Shown: positions 1-6,352 of the stretch, piece by piece
Position numbering within the stretch: the stretch's first letter is position 1
How the letters are laid out: every line of letters starts with the position of its first letter
The notes under the pieces: model-generated
The model's input: only the letters and a program-made list of their open reading frames with translations
The model's database searches: none
Told to the model about the DNA's origin: nothing
Position numbers and translations under genes: made by a program
Origin: Actinomycetota bacterium
GTDB lineage: Bacteria; Actinomycetota; Acidimicrobiia; Acidimicrobiales; Microtrichaceae
DNA length: 8,000 bases
Assembly: GCA_018268735.1 (NCBI GenBank)
Contig: JAFDWA010000060.1
Location: 1-8,000, forward strand
Direction: 5' to 3'

Positions 1-722
1 CAGACGAGCGCTGCCTGGCGCCCGAGGTCCTGCCGTGCCCTCCACGAGAAGAAGCCGTCGTCGAGCGCGGTGCACGCCACGACCTGCGGGCCGGCGCCGG
101 TCGACACGTCCAGTCCCGCCCGCTCGAGGGCGACGCGCACGGCAGCACGCAGGTCGAACGCCGGCGCTCCGTCCAGGGTGGTCCCTCGCACCGTCGGCCC
201 GAGGCGATCGCAGAGCTCGTCGAGCTCCACCGGACCGAACTCGTAGGCAGCGGGCGAGATGCACGGCCCGACATCCCAGGTGAACCGCGTCGCGCCCATC
301 CGACGCATGTGCTCGACGGTGGCCTCGAGGACGCCGTTCGACAGCCCGCGCCACCCGGCGTGTGCTGCGCCGACGACCCTGACGGGCTCCGCGGTCACCG
401 GGTCCGATCCGTCCCCCACGAGCAGCACGCCCGCGCAGTCCGCGGTGTGCACGGCGAGCACCGCACCGGTCGTCGAGGTGACTGCTGCGTCGGCCTCGGC
501 GCCGGCCCACTCACCAGGTCGATCGACCTCGACCACACGTGCCCCGTGGACCTGCCGCAGCCAGGTCCACGGGTGTGCGGCGATCCTGGCGCGGCGCTCG
601 ATCAGCTCCGCCGTCGGTGCCGACCCTGCCGACGGGACGCTCAGGTCGCCGTCGTGTGCGTCGGTGAGGACGAGGTGCGCGTCGGGCAGGCCGTCGGCGT
701 GGATGACCTCCCGCCGACCCAC
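1..722 (-). CDS. pgeF: Peptidoglycan editing factor PgeF (YfiH/YlmD, laccase-domain), 3' end cut by window
   Basis: My own translation from a GTG at 722 gives 240 uninterrupted codons to the window edge. Family landmarks appear in order: WLRQVHG (54-60), EADAAVT (76-82), HTADC (92-96), AAHAGWRG (119-126), VGPCISPAAYE (151-161) and FFSWRARQDLGRQAALV (224-240). H59, C96 and H121 correspond to the metal-binding His/Cys/His of the family. Family members are about 240-260 residues, so only a few C-terminal residues should be missing. In E. coli, PgeF (YfiH) prevents L-Ser from replacing L-Ala at stem position 1, an error traced to MurC; related proteins (FAMIN, YlmD) act on purine nucleosides. The start is one base past the ftsZ stop, with no clear Shine-Dalgarno. 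An in-frame TGA lies nine bases upstream and no good start follows early, so this GTG is nearly forced. The protein is probably cytoplasmic and its translation coupled to ftsZ. Oddity: the usual Pro after the TADC motif (ADCxP) is Gly98. Confidence 0.94.
   Translation of the reverse strand, partial: MGRREVIHADGLPDAHLVLTDAHDGDLSVPSAGSAPTAELIERRARIAAHPWTWLRQVHGARVVEVDRPGEWAGAEADAAVTSTTGAVLAVHTADCAGVLLVGDGSDPVTAEPVRVVGAAHAGWRGLSNGVLEATVEHMRRMGATRFTWDVGPCISPAAYEFGPVELDELCDRLGPTVRGTTLDGAPAFDLRAAVRVALERAGLDVSTGAGPQVVACTALDDGFFSWRARQDLGRQAALV
516..529. repeat. 14-bp perfect palindrome inside pgeF
   Basis: AGGTCGATCGACCT reads the same on both strands. It lies in the pgeF stretch coding for Glu-Val-Asp-Arg-Pro (about residues 65-69), 13 bp from the larger inverted repeat at 543-573. 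It could be a protein-binding site or simply a product of GTC/GAC-rich codon use. No function can be assigned. Confidence 0.6.
543..573. repeat. 12-bp perfect inverted repeat with 7-nt loop inside pgeF
   Basis: CCCGTGGACCTG (543-554) and CAGGTCCACGGG (562-573) are perfect reverse complements around a 7-base loop. On the transcribed strand this predicts a very stable hairpin about 150-180 nt into pgeF, over codons for the stretch that includes the QVHG active-site motif. No T-run follows on either side, so it is not a classical intrinsic terminator. It could still pause polymerase or ribosomes, or mark a binding site; the codon choices could also produce it by chance. Confidence 0.7.
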
Positions 723-723
723 G

Positions 724-1830
724 TCACTTCAGGAACGACGGGACGTCGAAGTCGTCGTCGCCGCCGAAGAGCTCGTCCTCGTCGCCGTCGGCGAACACGT
801 CGCCGATCAGGCTCGGACGTTCCTCGTCACGTGACGCCGGGGTGGTGGAACCCGCAGGGCGGCGGGCTCCCTTGGACTCGTCCCATCGCTCGAAGCCCGC
901 AGCGATGACCGTGATGCGGACCTCGTCGCCGAGCTCGTCGTCGATCACGGCGCCGAAGATGATGTTGGCCTCCGGGTGCGCCACCTCGTGGATGACCTGG
1001 GCGGCCTCGTTCACCTCGAACAGACCGAGGTCGGAGCCACCGGAGATGTTCAGCAGGATGCCGCGGGCGCCGTCGATCGCCGCTTCGAGCAGCGGGGAGG
1101 AGATCGCCTGGCGTGCAGCGGTCAACGCCCGACCCTCGCCGGTCGCGTAGCCGACGCCCATCAGGGCGGACCCGGCGTCGTTCATGATCATCCGCACGTC
1201 CGCGAAGTCCGTGTTGATCAAGCCCGGGGTGGTGATGAGGTCGGTGATGCCCTGGACGCCCTGGAGCAGCACCTCGTCGGCCATCTTGAAGGCGTTGAGC
1301 ACCGACGTCTTGTCGTTGGCGACGGTGAGCAGCCGGTCGTTGGGGATGACGATCTGGGTGTCGACCTTCTCCTTGAGCTTCGTGATGCCCTGGTCTGCCT
1401 GCACCGAGCGCCGACGACCCTCGAAGCCGAACGGGCGCGTGACGACCGCGATGGTCAGCGCGCCCTGCGACTTGCCGATCTCCGCCACCACCGGCGCGGC
1501 GCCGGTGCCGGTGCCACCGCCCTCCCCCGCGGTCACGAACACCATGTCGGCGCCGCGGAGCACCTCTTCGATCTCGGAGCGATGGTCCTCTGCCGCCTGA
1601 CGTCCCACGTCAGGGTCCGAACCGGCACCGAGACCGCGGGTGAGCTCGCGTCCGATGTCGAGCTTGATGTCGGCGTCGCTCATGAGCAGCGCCTGCGCGT
1701 CGGTGTTGATCGCGATGAACTCGACGCCCTTCAGGCCGGCGTCGATCATCCGGTTGACAGCGTTGCAGCCACCTCCACCGATGCCGACCACCTTGATGAC
1801 GGCGAGGTAGTTCTGCGGGTTGTGGGCCAT
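724..1830 (-). CDS. ftsZ: Cell division protein FtsZ
   Basis: Tubulin-like GTPase of 368 residues that polymerises into the cytoplasmic Z ring and recruits the divisome. Visible motifs: nucleotide-binding start [13 protein letters not shown] (14-26), [11 protein letters not shown] (38-48), the tubulin signature GGGTGTG (104-110), TRPFGFEG (131-138), and the T7 loop [11 protein letters not shown] (203-213), whose Asp208 and Asp211 are in the region that completes GTP hydrolysis in the adjacent subunit. A short acidic linker (about 318-357) precedes the conserved C-terminal peptide [11 protein letters not shown] (358-368), which binds membrane tethers. No ftsA is seen beside ftsQ and ftsZ, so SepF is the likely tether, by analogy with actinobacteria. 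The ATG at 1830 fits the family N-terminus ([12 protein letters not shown]) and follows a GGAGGTG ribosome site. It is preceded by the only gap in the cluster and followed by pgeF after one base. Confidence 0.99.
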   Translation of the reverse strand: MAHNPQNYLAVIKVVGIGGGGCNAVNRMIDAGLKGVEFIAINTDAQALLMSDADIKLDIGRELTRGLGAGSDPDVGRQAAEDHRSEIEEVLRGADMVFVTAGEGGGTGTGAAPVVAEIGKSQGALTIAVVTRPFGFEGRRRSVQADQGITKLKEKVDTQIVIPNDRLLTVANDKTSVLNAFKMADEVLLQGVQGITDLITTPGLINTDFADVRMIMNDAGSALMGVGYATGEGRALTAARQAISSPLLEAAIDGARGILLNISGGSDLGLFEVNEAAQVIHEVAHPEANIIFGAVIDDELGDEVRITVIAAGFERWDESKGARRPAGSTTPASRDEERPSLIGDVFADGDEDELFGGDDDFDVPSFLK

Positions 1831-1840
1831 CGGTTTCAGA

Positions 1841-1847
1841 CACCTCC
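1841..1847 (-). promoter_or_regulatory. Shine-Dalgarno of ftsZ
   Basis: GGAGGTG on the minus strand is a seven-base match to the anti-Shine-Dalgarno and the strongest ribosome site seen at any start in this window. The spacing is a little long: 12 nt from GGAGG (10 nt from the end of GGAGGTG) to the ATG at 1830. It supports the chosen ftsZ start and independent, efficient initiation. It lies in the 15-nt loop of a possible weak stem, CGGTT (1855-1851) with AACCG (1835-1831). Confidence 0.8.
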
Positions 1848-1867
1848 AGGAACCGGGGCGCGTTCGT

Positions 1868-1905
1868 GGCCCGGCGATGCGGGACCCGACTGTACGGCCC
1901 GGCGA
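1868..1905. repeat. 10-bp direct repeat flanking the candidate ftsZ -10
   Basis: GGCCCGGCGA occurs at 1868-1877 and again at 1896-1905 (minus strand TCGCCGGGCC), with start points 28 bp apart. One copy is in the -35/-10 spacer and the other just past the predicted transcription start, with the -10 between them. This could be a two-site operator, or a coincidence of GC-rich sequence. Confidence 0.55.
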
Positions 1906-1918
1906 GAGAGTGAAGCAA
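1889..1918 (-). promoter_or_regulatory. Candidate ftsZ promoter in the ftsQ-ftsZ gap
   Basis: On the minus strand TTGCTT (1918-1913) is a plausible -35 element and TACAGT (1894-1889) fits the actinobacterial TANNNT -10, with an 18-bp spacer. The implied transcript starts near 1882 and has a leader of about 50 nt carrying the ftsZ Shine-Dalgarno. Dedicated ftsZ promoters in this gap are known in Streptomyces. Two hexamers with a permissive consensus can occur by chance, so this is a prediction. Confidence 0.4.
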
Positions 1919-1921
1919 CGA

Positions 1922-2848
1922 TCACCTGGGTGGCGCCGTCGGCGGGGCCAGGGCGCAGCCGCCCCGACGGCTGACCGTCGGATGGCTCGGCTCGCTCACA
2001 TCCAGCAGGTCGAGGCAGTCGAGGTCGACTGCGGCGAGGATGCTCTCGGCGGCGAGGAGCTTCGAGGGGACGTCCTCGGCGCTGCCGAGGGCGACCCGAC
2101 CGGCGCCGTCGCGCAGCTCGATCGACATCGAACCGCCCACGGCGAGGTCCACCTCCTGAAGGCGACCGGCGAGCAACGGGGGCAGCTGCTCGACCACCAC
2201 GACGACCGCAGCGAGCGCGTCCGGGAGGTCCTTGCCCACTGGGGGCACCCTGGTCGACACGCCGTCGGCGACCACGACGCGTGGCAGGTTCGCCCCAGCA
2301 CCGCTCGCAGCGCCGGACGCGGTGGCGCCGGACGCGGTCGCGCCGGACGCGGTGGCGGCCGGAGCAGCCGGAGCGGACGCGGCAGCGAGGATGCGGCCAC
2401 CGCGACCGACGGTGAGCTGACGACCCCCGACGACGAAGGTCGCGAGCGGGACCTCCTCGGTGACCGAGATGCGCACCTCGTGCGGCCAGGAGCGCTCGAC
2501 GCGAGCAGACGCCACCATCGGCATCGCCATCACCGCGGTGCGGGTCCGTGCAGCGTCCACGTCGACCAGCGCGTCGCCGCGGTGGATCCGGCTCGCTGCG
2601 ATGACCGCCGAGCGGTCGATGGTGGTCGCGCCGGTGACGACGACGCGCTCCACAGCGAACAGCGGCGAGCGCAGCAAGCCGACGCCGAGCGCCACCAGTC
2701 CGAGGAGCCCCGCCACCACGCCGAGGACGATCGTCCTGCGTCGCCGGACGGCTCCCGCCACACCGAGCCGCCGCGCGGCGATGCGCGGGTCCTCCTCGAC
2801 GACCGGGACGGTCGACCTCGGGATCGTGTCGGTGTCGGTGTCGGTCAC
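1922..2848 (-). CDS. ftsQ: Divisome protein FtsQ/DivIB
   Basis: Bitopic membrane protein of 308 residues linking cytoplasmic and extracytoplasmic parts of the divisome, normally with FtsL/FtsB. Order: a cytoplasmic tail (1-39) ending in a basic cluster (RRRR, 35-38), one membrane segment (about 40-58), then a POTRA domain starting [17 protein letters not shown] (61-77) and running to about EEVP (131-134). Next come a low-complexity Ala/Ser/Thr/Gly linker (about 155-186) and the beta domain from LPRVV, including [12 protein letters not shown] (225-236), an IELRDG strand and [12 protein letters not shown] (253-264). The length is usual except for the linker. The GTG at 2848 overlaps the murB stop by four bases (GTGA) and has GAGG seven bases upstream (2859-2856). 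The first codons contain three perfect ACCGAC copies (Thr-Asp repeats). A 91-bp gap follows before ftsZ. Confidence 0.96.
   Translation of the reverse strand: MTDTDTDTIPRSTVPVVEEDPRIAARRLGVAGAVRRRRTIVLGVVAGLLGLVALGVGLLRSPLFAVERVVVTGATTIDRSAVIAASRIHRGDALVDVDAARTRTAVMAMPMVASARVERSWPHEVRISVTEEVPLATFVVGGRQLTVGRGGRILAAASAPAAPAATASGATASGATASGAASGAGANLPRVVVADGVSTRVPPVGKDLPDALAAVVVVVEQLPPLLAGRLQEVDLAVGGSMSIELRDGAGRVALGSAEDVPSKLLAAESILAAVDLDCLDLLDVSEPSHPTVSRRGGCALAPPTAPPR
2310..2354. repeat. Three tandem copies of a 15-bp unit in ftsQ
   Basis: Units begin at 2310, 2325 and 2340 (GCGCCGGACGCGGTG or the same ending in C). The first and third are identical; the middle one differs only at its last base, a synonymous change in an Ala codon. 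They encode three Ala-Thr-Ala-Ser-Gly units in the FtsQ linker, followed on the protein by a degenerate Ala-Ser-Gly extension. Fifteen bases keeps the frame, so copy-number change would alter linker length without breaking the gene. Confidence 0.9.
2828..2845. repeat. Three tandem ACCGAC hexamers at the 5' end of ftsQ
   Basis: Three perfect copies of GTCGGT on the plus strand (ACCGAC on the coding strand) begin at the second codon of ftsQ and encode Thr-Asp repeats in the cytoplasmic tail. Frame is preserved if the copy number changes. They probably have no catalytic role. Confidence 0.85.
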
Positions 2849-3765
2849 GGCCTCGCCTCGTAGGAGGACGGGAAGTCGGGGAACCCCACGAGGCGGGTCT
2901 CAGGGTGCAGCACCACGCCGTGCACCGCGGCGACGCGGGCCGCGACCTCGACCATGAGGGCGTGGACGTCGTCGGCGGAGCCGCCCGGATCCGCCTGGAT
3001 GAAGTTGGCGTGCTTGGTGGACACCTCGGCGGTCCCGATCCTCAGACCCCTGCATCCGGCCGCGTCGATCAGTCGTCCTGCCGAGTCGCCGGGCGGGTTC
3101 GCGAACACCGACCCGGCGTTGTGGCCGCCCGGCTGGTGCTCCCGTCGCCATCGGACGACCTCGGCCAGCTCCGCCTCCCCCGCAGCCGGATCGCCGTGCC
3201 GGAGCTGCAGATCCGCGTGGAGCACGACCTGGTCCGGACGCACGTTCGAGCTGCGGTAGTCGAGCTCGAGGTCGTCGGCGGCCACCTCCACATCCTCGCC
3301 CGTGTCGAGGTCGACGAGGCGGACCCGCGCCAGGGAGCCCGCGATCTCGGCACCGTGTCCGCCCGCGTTCATCCGCACCGCGCCGCCGATCGACCCCGGC
3401 ACGCCGACGGCCCACTCGAACCCGGTGAGCGCCCACGACACCGTCCGTCGCGCCACGACCGGCATGAACGCCGCACCACCGGCGCGGACCGTCGGTCCAC
3501 CGTCACCGGGTCGATCGTCCTCCAGCCGATCGACGCCGGCGAACGACTCGCCCAGTCGGACGACGATGCCGTCGAAGCCTGCGTCGCACACCAGCAGGTT
3601 GGAGCCCTTGCCGACGACCAGCACATCTCGGCCTGCACGGCGCTGCGCCACCTCGAGCAGGTCCTCGACGCGGTGCGCCGTCACCGACCAGCGCGCCGTC
3701 CCTCCGACCCGGTAGGTCGTCAGCGGACCGATCGGCACGTCCGAGGCCCAGGTGGGCGGGGTCAC
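2845..3765 (-). CDS. murB: UDP-N-acetylenolpyruvoylglucosamine reductase MurB
   Basis: FAD enzyme of 306 residues that reduces UDP-GlcNAc-enolpyruvate to UDP-MurNAc with NADPH, in the cytoplasm. Motifs: TTYRVGG (16-22) and VVGKGSNLLV (50-59) in the FAD domain, WAVGVPGSIGGAVRMNAGG (118-136), LDYRSSN (168-174), GGHNAGSVFANPPGDSAGRL (213-232) carrying the proton-donor Ser219, KHANFIQ (251-257), and HPETRLVG (287-294) with Glu289 in the catalytic-acid position. The compact form fits type II MurB. The GTG at 3765 gives a GTGA overlap with the murC stop, and the stop overlaps the ftsQ start in the same way. Oddity: the residue after GSVF, usually Lys, is Ala222. A gene in this position is absent from the dcw cluster of Streptomyces and Mycobacterium but occurs in other lineages. 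Confidence 0.98.
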   Translation of the reverse strand: MTPPTWASDVPIGPLTTYRVGGTARWSVTAHRVEDLLEVAQRRAGRDVLVVGKGSNLLVCDAGFDGIVVRLGESFAGVDRLEDDRPGDGGPTVRAGGAAFMPVVARRTVSWALTGFEWAVGVPGSIGGAVRMNAGGHGAEIAGSLARVRLVDLDTGEDVEVAADDLELDYRSSNVRPDQVVLHADLQLRHGDPAAGEAELAEVVRWRREHQPGGHNAGSVFANPPGDSAGRLIDAAGCRGLRIGTAEVSTKHANFIQADPGGSADDVHALMVEVAARVAAVHGVVLHPETRLVGFPDFPSSYEARP

Positions 3766-5186
3766 CGGGCACCGCCGGGAGCACGGCCTCTGGCGTCGAG
3801 GACGTCGAGCACCTGGGGACCGACCGTCGTGACGTCTCCGGCGCCGATCGTCATCAGCAGGTCGCCGACTCGGAGCACCGAGGTGAGGTACCCGACCGCG
3901 TCACCGAGCGTCGGCATCCACGCGACGGCGCGATCGGGGTGGCGGTCGAGGGTCGCGTCGACGAGCAGCTTGCCGTCGATCCCGGGTCGGGGGCGTTCGC
4001 CGGCGGGATACACGTCGGTCAGCACCAGGAGGTCGGCGTCGGCGAAGCAGTCACCGAACTCCTCCCACAGCGCCTCGGTGCGCGAGTAGCGGTGCGGCTG
4101 GAACAGCGCCACCACACGACCCCAGCCACCGCTGGTTCCCGCGGCGAGCGCTGCGCGCACCTCGGTCGGCAGGTGGGCGTAGTCGTCGACGACCGTGACT
4201 CCCCCGGCCTCGCCCTTTCGCTCGAAGCGGCGAGCCACACCACCGAAGCCGACCAGGCCGCGCGCTGCGGCCGCGACGTCCACGTCGAGCTCGGCAACGA
4301 GAGCGAGGGCGGCCGCGGCGTCGAGGGCGTTGTGCAGACCCGGCAGCGGCACCGCCACCGCGGTCGGGCCCACCGGCCCGACGAGGTCGAACCTGCTGCC
4401 GTCACCATCGAGCCGCACGTCCTGCAGACGGTAGGTCGATCCGGCTGCCGTTCCGTAGGTGACCGAGCCGAGCTCCGCTGCGAGCGCCGCAGCGACAGGG
4501 TCGTCCGCGCAGAGCACGGTCGGCCCACGGGTCTCGGCGACGAAGGTGCAGAAGCCCTCCCGCAGCGCGTCCCAGCCGCCCCAGTGCTCGAGGTGGTCCG
4601 GCTCGATGTTGGTGACGATCGCCCCGGCCCGAGGCCCCGACAGGAACGAGCCGTCGCTCTCGTCGGCTTCGAGGACCAGCCACGGGCCGGGGCGCCACGC
4701 CGCGGCGACGCCACCGAGCGCCGCCACCGACGCCCCGGTGAGGAACGCAGGGTCGACGCCGGCGCCACGCAGCGCTGCGACGAGCAGGGCCGTCGTGGTG
4801 GTCTTGCCGTGCGTGCCGGCCACCGACAGCAGCGGGAGCCGCGCCGCCAGCGCCGGCAGGAGCGACCTCCGATCGAGGACCGGGATCCCGAGGTGCCGGG
4901 CGGCGAGGACCTCCGGGTTGTCGTCGGGGACCGCGGTGCTGCGCCCGACGACGTCGGGACGGCCCTCCGCGGTCACGTTCGCCGCGTCGTGGCCGACCCA
5001 GGTCCGGATCCCGAGCGAGCGCAGCCGCTGCAGCGTCGGGGAGTCCACGGCATCGCTCCCGGTGACCGTGTGCCCGGATTCGGCGAGGAGCGTCGCGATG
5101 CCGCTCATCCCGGCACCGCCGATCGCGACGAGGTGGACGTGTCGCGGCACCGCCAGGTCGATGATCGGTCGCCCGTCGGCGGTCAT
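3762..5186 (-). CDS. murC: UDP-N-acetylmuramate--L-alanine ligase MurC
   Basis: ATP-dependent cytoplasmic ligase of 474 residues, adding the first stem amino acid, L-Ala, to UDP-MurNAc. The three Mur-ligase domains are evident. The N-terminal Rossmann domain has AIGGAGMSGIA (21-31). The central ATPase has AGTHGKTTTTAL (123-134, P-loop Lys128), EADESDGSF (173-181), NIEPDHLEHWG (193-203) and GLHNALDA (283-290). The C-terminal domain has RRFERKG (319-325), DDYAHLPTEV (334-343), FQPHRYSRT (362-370), LTDVYPAGE (389-397) and GAGDVT (448-453). Length is typical. The frame stays open upstream to 5585, but the ATG at 5186 gives an ATGA overlap with the murG stop and a family-like N-terminus, so it is preferred. 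Almost no Shine-Dalgarno precedes it, which suggests coupling to murG. Minor oddity: DDYAHLP has Leu339 where HH is common. Confidence 0.98.
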   Translation of the reverse strand: MTADGRPIIDLAVPRHVHLVAIGGAGMSGIATLLAESGHTVTGSDAVDSPTLQRLRSLGIRTWVGHDAANVTAEGRPDVVGRSTAVPDDNPEVLAARHLGIPVLDRRSLLPALAARLPLLSVAGTHGKTTTTALLVAALRGAGVDPAFLTGASVAALGGVAAAWRPGPWLVLEADESDGSFLSGPRAGAIVTNIEPDHLEHWGGWDALREGFCTFVAETRGPTVLCADDPVAAALAAELGSVTYGTAAGSTYRLQDVRLDGDGSRFDLVGPVGPTAVAVPLPGLHNALDAAAALALVAELDVDVAAAARGLVGFGGVARRFERKGEAGGVTVVDDYAHLPTEVRAALAAGTSGGWGRVVALFQPHRYSRTEALWEEFGDCFADADLLVLTDVYPAGERPRPGIDGKLLVDATLDRHPDRAVAWMPTLGDAVGYLTSVLRVGDLLMTIGAGDVTTVGPQVLDVLDARGRAPGGAR

Positions 5187-6352
5187 GGCGATCGGCGAGC
5201 CGCTGACTCGACGAGGTCGGACACGGCACCGGCGGCGTCGGGTCGTCCCACGGAACGGGCTGCGGCCGACATCGCTGCCAGGCGATGTCGCGCAGCAGAC
5301 GCCCCCGCGGCTGCGCCGTCGCCGAGCACGGCCTCGACCTCGGCGACGAGGCGCGGCGCGTCGAGGGCTGCGTCGGGAACGACGACCGCGGCGCCGGCGC
5401 GCTGCAGCGACCCGGCGTTGGCCGTCTGGTGGTCCCTCGTGGCGATCGGCAGCGGAACCAGGATCGCAGGGACGCCCACGACGGCCAGCTCGGCCACCGT
5501 CGTGCCCCCGGCGCGGCACACCACCAGGTCCGCTGCGGCGAGCGCCAGGTCCATCCGCTCCTCGTAGCGCACCGCGCGGTACCACAGGCGATCGGGCGGT
5601 GCGTCGACTCCCGCCGCATCCGATCTCGCCGACTCGGGACGACCTTCCCAGTCCCTCGAGCCGTACACGTGGTGGATCGCCAGGTCACCCCGGTCGCCCC
5701 AGGAGGCCAGCGCGCCCTCCACGGCTTCGTTGATGCGTCGAGAGCCCAGGGAGCCGGCGAACACGACGACGACGGTCCGGCCGGGCGGGATCCCCAGCGC
5801 CGATCGTGCGCCCGGCGCGTCAGGCGCCGCTGCCACCGCGAGGATCTCTGCCCTGACGGGGTTGCCGGTGACCACCGGGTTCGGCAGGTCCGTCTCGGCG
5901 AACGGGACGGCGCACGCCACAGCGAACCGCCCCACGAGGCGGTTGACCGCCCCGGCACGGGCGTTCTGCTCGGCGATCACGAGAGGAACGCGCCACAGGA
6001 CCGCGGCGAACGCGACCGCAGCGCTCGCGAAGCCTCCGAGGGCGAGCACGACCGCTGGTCGGCGCCGCCGCACCAGGCGCACAGCACGGATGAGCGCGAC
6101 GAGCAGGCCCCAGATCGCCGTCAGGTTCTGCAGGCTGAGACGACGTTCGATCCCTCGACCCGGCAGCGTCGTGATCCCGAAGCCAGCCGCGGGGACCAAC
6201 TCGGCCTCGATGCCGCGATCGGCGCCGACGAAGTGGATCGTGGCCGGTTCGTGCCCGCGCTCGACCAACGCGCGGGCGACCGAGATGCCGGGCAGGACGT
6301 GGCCGGCCGTGCCGCCACCCGCGACGATCGCCCAGGTGCCGGGAGCGGTCAC
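5183..6352 (-). CDS. murG: Lipid II synthase MurG (UDP-GlcNAc:lipid I GlcNAc transferase)
   Basis: GT-B fold enzyme of 389 residues that transfers GlcNAc to lipid I on the inner face of the membrane, making lipid II for FtsW. The N-terminal acceptor domain carries GGGTAGHVLPG (12-22), LALGGFASAA (103-112) and AEQNARAGAVNR (127-138). The interdomain region reads VVTGNPVR (160-167). The C-terminal UDP-GlcNAc domain carries VVFAGSLGSRRINEAV (196-211), CRAGGTTVAELA (279-290, Glu288 near the ribose contact in homologues) and ATRDHQTANA (304-313). The start is GTG at 6352, overlapping the ftsW stop by four bases. No convincing Shine-Dalgarno is visible, so translation probably depends on ribosomes leaving ftsW. 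The C-terminal tail from about 345 is Ala-rich and poorly conserved. FAGSLGS replaces the commoner GGSxGA, a modest variation. Confidence 0.98.
   Translation of the reverse strand: MTAPGTWAIVAGGGTAGHVLPGISVARALVERGHEPATIHFVGADRGIEAELVPAAGFGITTLPGRGIERRLSLQNLTAIWGLLVALIRAVRLVRRRRPAVVLALGGFASAAVAFAAVLWRVPLVIAEQNARAGAVNRLVGRFAVACAVPFAETDLPNPVVTGNPVRAEILAVAAAPDAPGARSALGIPPGRTVVVVFAGSLGSRRINEAVEGALASWGDRGDLAIHHVYGSRDWEGRPESARSDAAGVDAPPDRLWYRAVRYEERMDLALAAADLVVCRAGGTTVAELAVVGVPAILVPLPIATRDHQTANAGSLQRAGAAVVVPDAALDAPRLVAEVEAVLGDGAAAGASAARHRLAAMSAAARSVGRPDAAGAVSDLVESAARRSP

Noticed and set aside
1596..1614. 8-bp inverted repeat with 3-nt loop in ftsZ
   Set aside because: CCTGACGT/ACGTCAGG is perfect but short, and a similar one occurs at 6481-6499 in ftsW, so this looks like GC-rich background.
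976..1974. Plus-strand open frame opposite ftsZ
   Set aside because: Full-length FtsZ with all motifs occupies the minus strand; the plus frame has no family features.
2232..2420. Small plus-strand frame with APDAV repeats
   Set aside because: The peptide repeat is only the reverse reading of the 15-bp ftsQ repeat.
2905..4089. Long plus-strand open frame opposite murB and murC
   Set aside because: The composition is that of an antisense shadow, and the opposite strand codes for two clear Mur enzymes across the whole span.
3939..5567. A 542-codon open frame on the plus strand
   Set aside because: It lies wholly antisense to murC and murG, has the Arg/Gly/His-rich composition of a GC-rich shadow frame and shows no recognisable domain.
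5187..5585. Upstream start giving a 607-residue MurC
   Set aside because: The extra 133 residues are a shadow of the MurG C-terminal domain; the ATG at 5186 fits family length and the overlap pattern.
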